From: Deltaproteobacteria bacterium
GTDB taxonomy: Bacteria; Desulfobacterota; BSN033; WVXP01
Reading direction: 5' to 3'
Assembly (NCBI GenBank): GCA_019308905.1
Contig: JAFDHF010000008.1
Span: 48,675 to 112,674, forward strand
DNA length: 64,000 nt
In this document: piece by piece, positions 63,569-64,000 of the stretch
Position numbering within the stretch: position 1 is the stretch's first letter
Layout: every line of letters starts with the position of its first letter
Translations under genes and position numbers: made by a program
Notes under the pieces: generated by a model
The model's input: only the letters and a program-made list of their open reading frames with translations
Databases searched by the model: none
Told to the model about the DNA's origin: nothing

Positions 63569-64000
63569 ATGGCCAGGCCTCTCAGAATCGAATATCCGGG
63601 TGCCGTCTATCATATCACTTCCAGAGGTAACGCCCGGTTACCTGTGTTTGATGACGATTTTGACAGAAGAGCCTTTCTTACCATCCTCGAGGATGTGGTC
63701 AAAAGATACAACTGGCTATGCCATGCCTACTGCCTTATGGAGAACCATTATCACCTCGTCCTCCAGACTGTTGACGCCAACTTGTCCTTGGGAATGCGAT
63801 ACCTCAACGGGGTCTATACCCAGAGGTTCAACCGGAGACATCACCGGGCGGGTCATGTTTTTCAGGGAAGATTCAAGTCGATTCTCGTGGAGCAGGAGAG
63901 CTACCTGCTGGAGCTTTGCAGATACGTGGTTTTGAACCCGGTCAGGGCAGGTATGGTCAAACATCCAGCCGCCTATGGCTGGAGCAGCTATAGAGCAACA
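63569..64000 (+). CDS. REP-associated tyrosine transposase (Y1_Tnp, IS200-like), partial
   Basis: The first 144 residues of a HUH-type single-strand transposase; the frame is open at the right edge. The start MARPLRIEYPGAVYHITSRG, FLTILEDVVKRYNWLCHAYC, the HUH motif in MENHYHLVLQT, GHVFQGRFKSILVEQESYL and the hallmark RYVVLNPVRAGMV define the TnpA-REP (RAYT) family. Candidate catalytic Tyr residues lie in the ESYLLELCRY region. Such proteins mobilise REP palindromes and are usually single-copy domesticated genes. GC content is back to the window average, unlike the gene before it. Confidence 0.92.
   Translation, partial: MARPLRIEYPGAVYHITSRGNARLPVFDDDFDRRAFLTILEDVVKRYNWLCHAYCLMENHYHLVLQTVDANLSLGMRYLNGVYTQRFNRRHHRAGHVFQGRFKSILVEQESYLLELCRYVVLNPVRAGMVKHPAAYGWSSYRAT

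Overview
The window reads as a chromosomal piece of an anaerobic, Gram-negative, fairly GC-rich bacterium, most likely a member of the Desulfobacterota (former Deltaproteobacteria). This is inferred from gene content: an MltA lipoprotein transglycosylase (outer membrane), a PilZ protein, a family B DNA polymerase, a glycyl radical enzyme (strict anaerobiosis), TRAP/TAXI and many ABC importers, and a gene that appears to encode selenocysteine. No rRNA, tRNA or CRISPR array was seen.

Layout. 1-8 kb: the 3' end of rpoC with a strong terminator, a two-component pair, mgtE, mltA, a PilZ protein, a small zinc-ribbon protein and an unknown gene. 8-21 kb: a CelD-like acetyltransferase and GT4 glycosyltransferase pair; a leftward operon of a receiver/ATPase regulator followed by mrfA and mrfB (helicase plus exonuclease for DNA repair); a MerR regulator; and a moxR-DUF58-tgpA operon. 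21-25.6 kb: a scrambled, decayed block in which pieces of an alanine racemase, an aminotransferase, a hydantoin racemase, a D-aminoacylase-type amidohydrolase and a polyamine-type binding protein are joined at broken ends, next to intact formyltransferase and amidohydrolase genes. 27-30 kb: archease and rtcB (RNA repair), then nth. 30-43 kb: a carbohydrate module with a leftward set (KDPG aldolase, cupin-type phosphoglucose isomerase, two TIM-barrel isomerases, Gfo/Idh oxidoreductase) and a rightward sugar ABC importer followed by a glycyl radical enzyme and a zinc alcohol dehydrogenase. 44-52 kb: GntR regulator, Ldh2-family dehydrogenase, complete dipeptide-type ABC importer and an HD hydrolase. 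52-60 kb: a paralogous GntR regulator, MBL hydrolase, TAXI-TRAP importer, RraA-like aldolase, 2-hydroxyacid dehydrogenase and HpcH-type aldolase. 60-64 kb: DNA polymerase B, an AT-rich QueG-like iron-sulfur gene and the start of a REP-associated transposase.

The most notable observation is rtcB. Its reading frame is interrupted by TGA exactly at the invariant metal-binding cysteine (residue 100 here, Cys98 in Pyrococcus RtcB), and the next bases fold into a short hairpin with loop AGGUUU, close to the AGGUCU loop of the E. coli fdhF SECIS element. It therefore looks like a selenocysteine-containing RNA ligase, not a pseudogene. Second is a leader-like sequence of about 130 nt found twice, each time in sense orientation upstream of a gene (8071-8196 and 34862-34997). 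Third is a pair of GntR paralogues that share both protein sequence and promoter/operator architecture, each heading a separate import and catabolism module.

Functionally, the right half is a set of adjacent substrate-uptake islands, each with its own importer and carbon-chain enzymes. The left half is mainly envelope, signalling and DNA or RNA repair genes.
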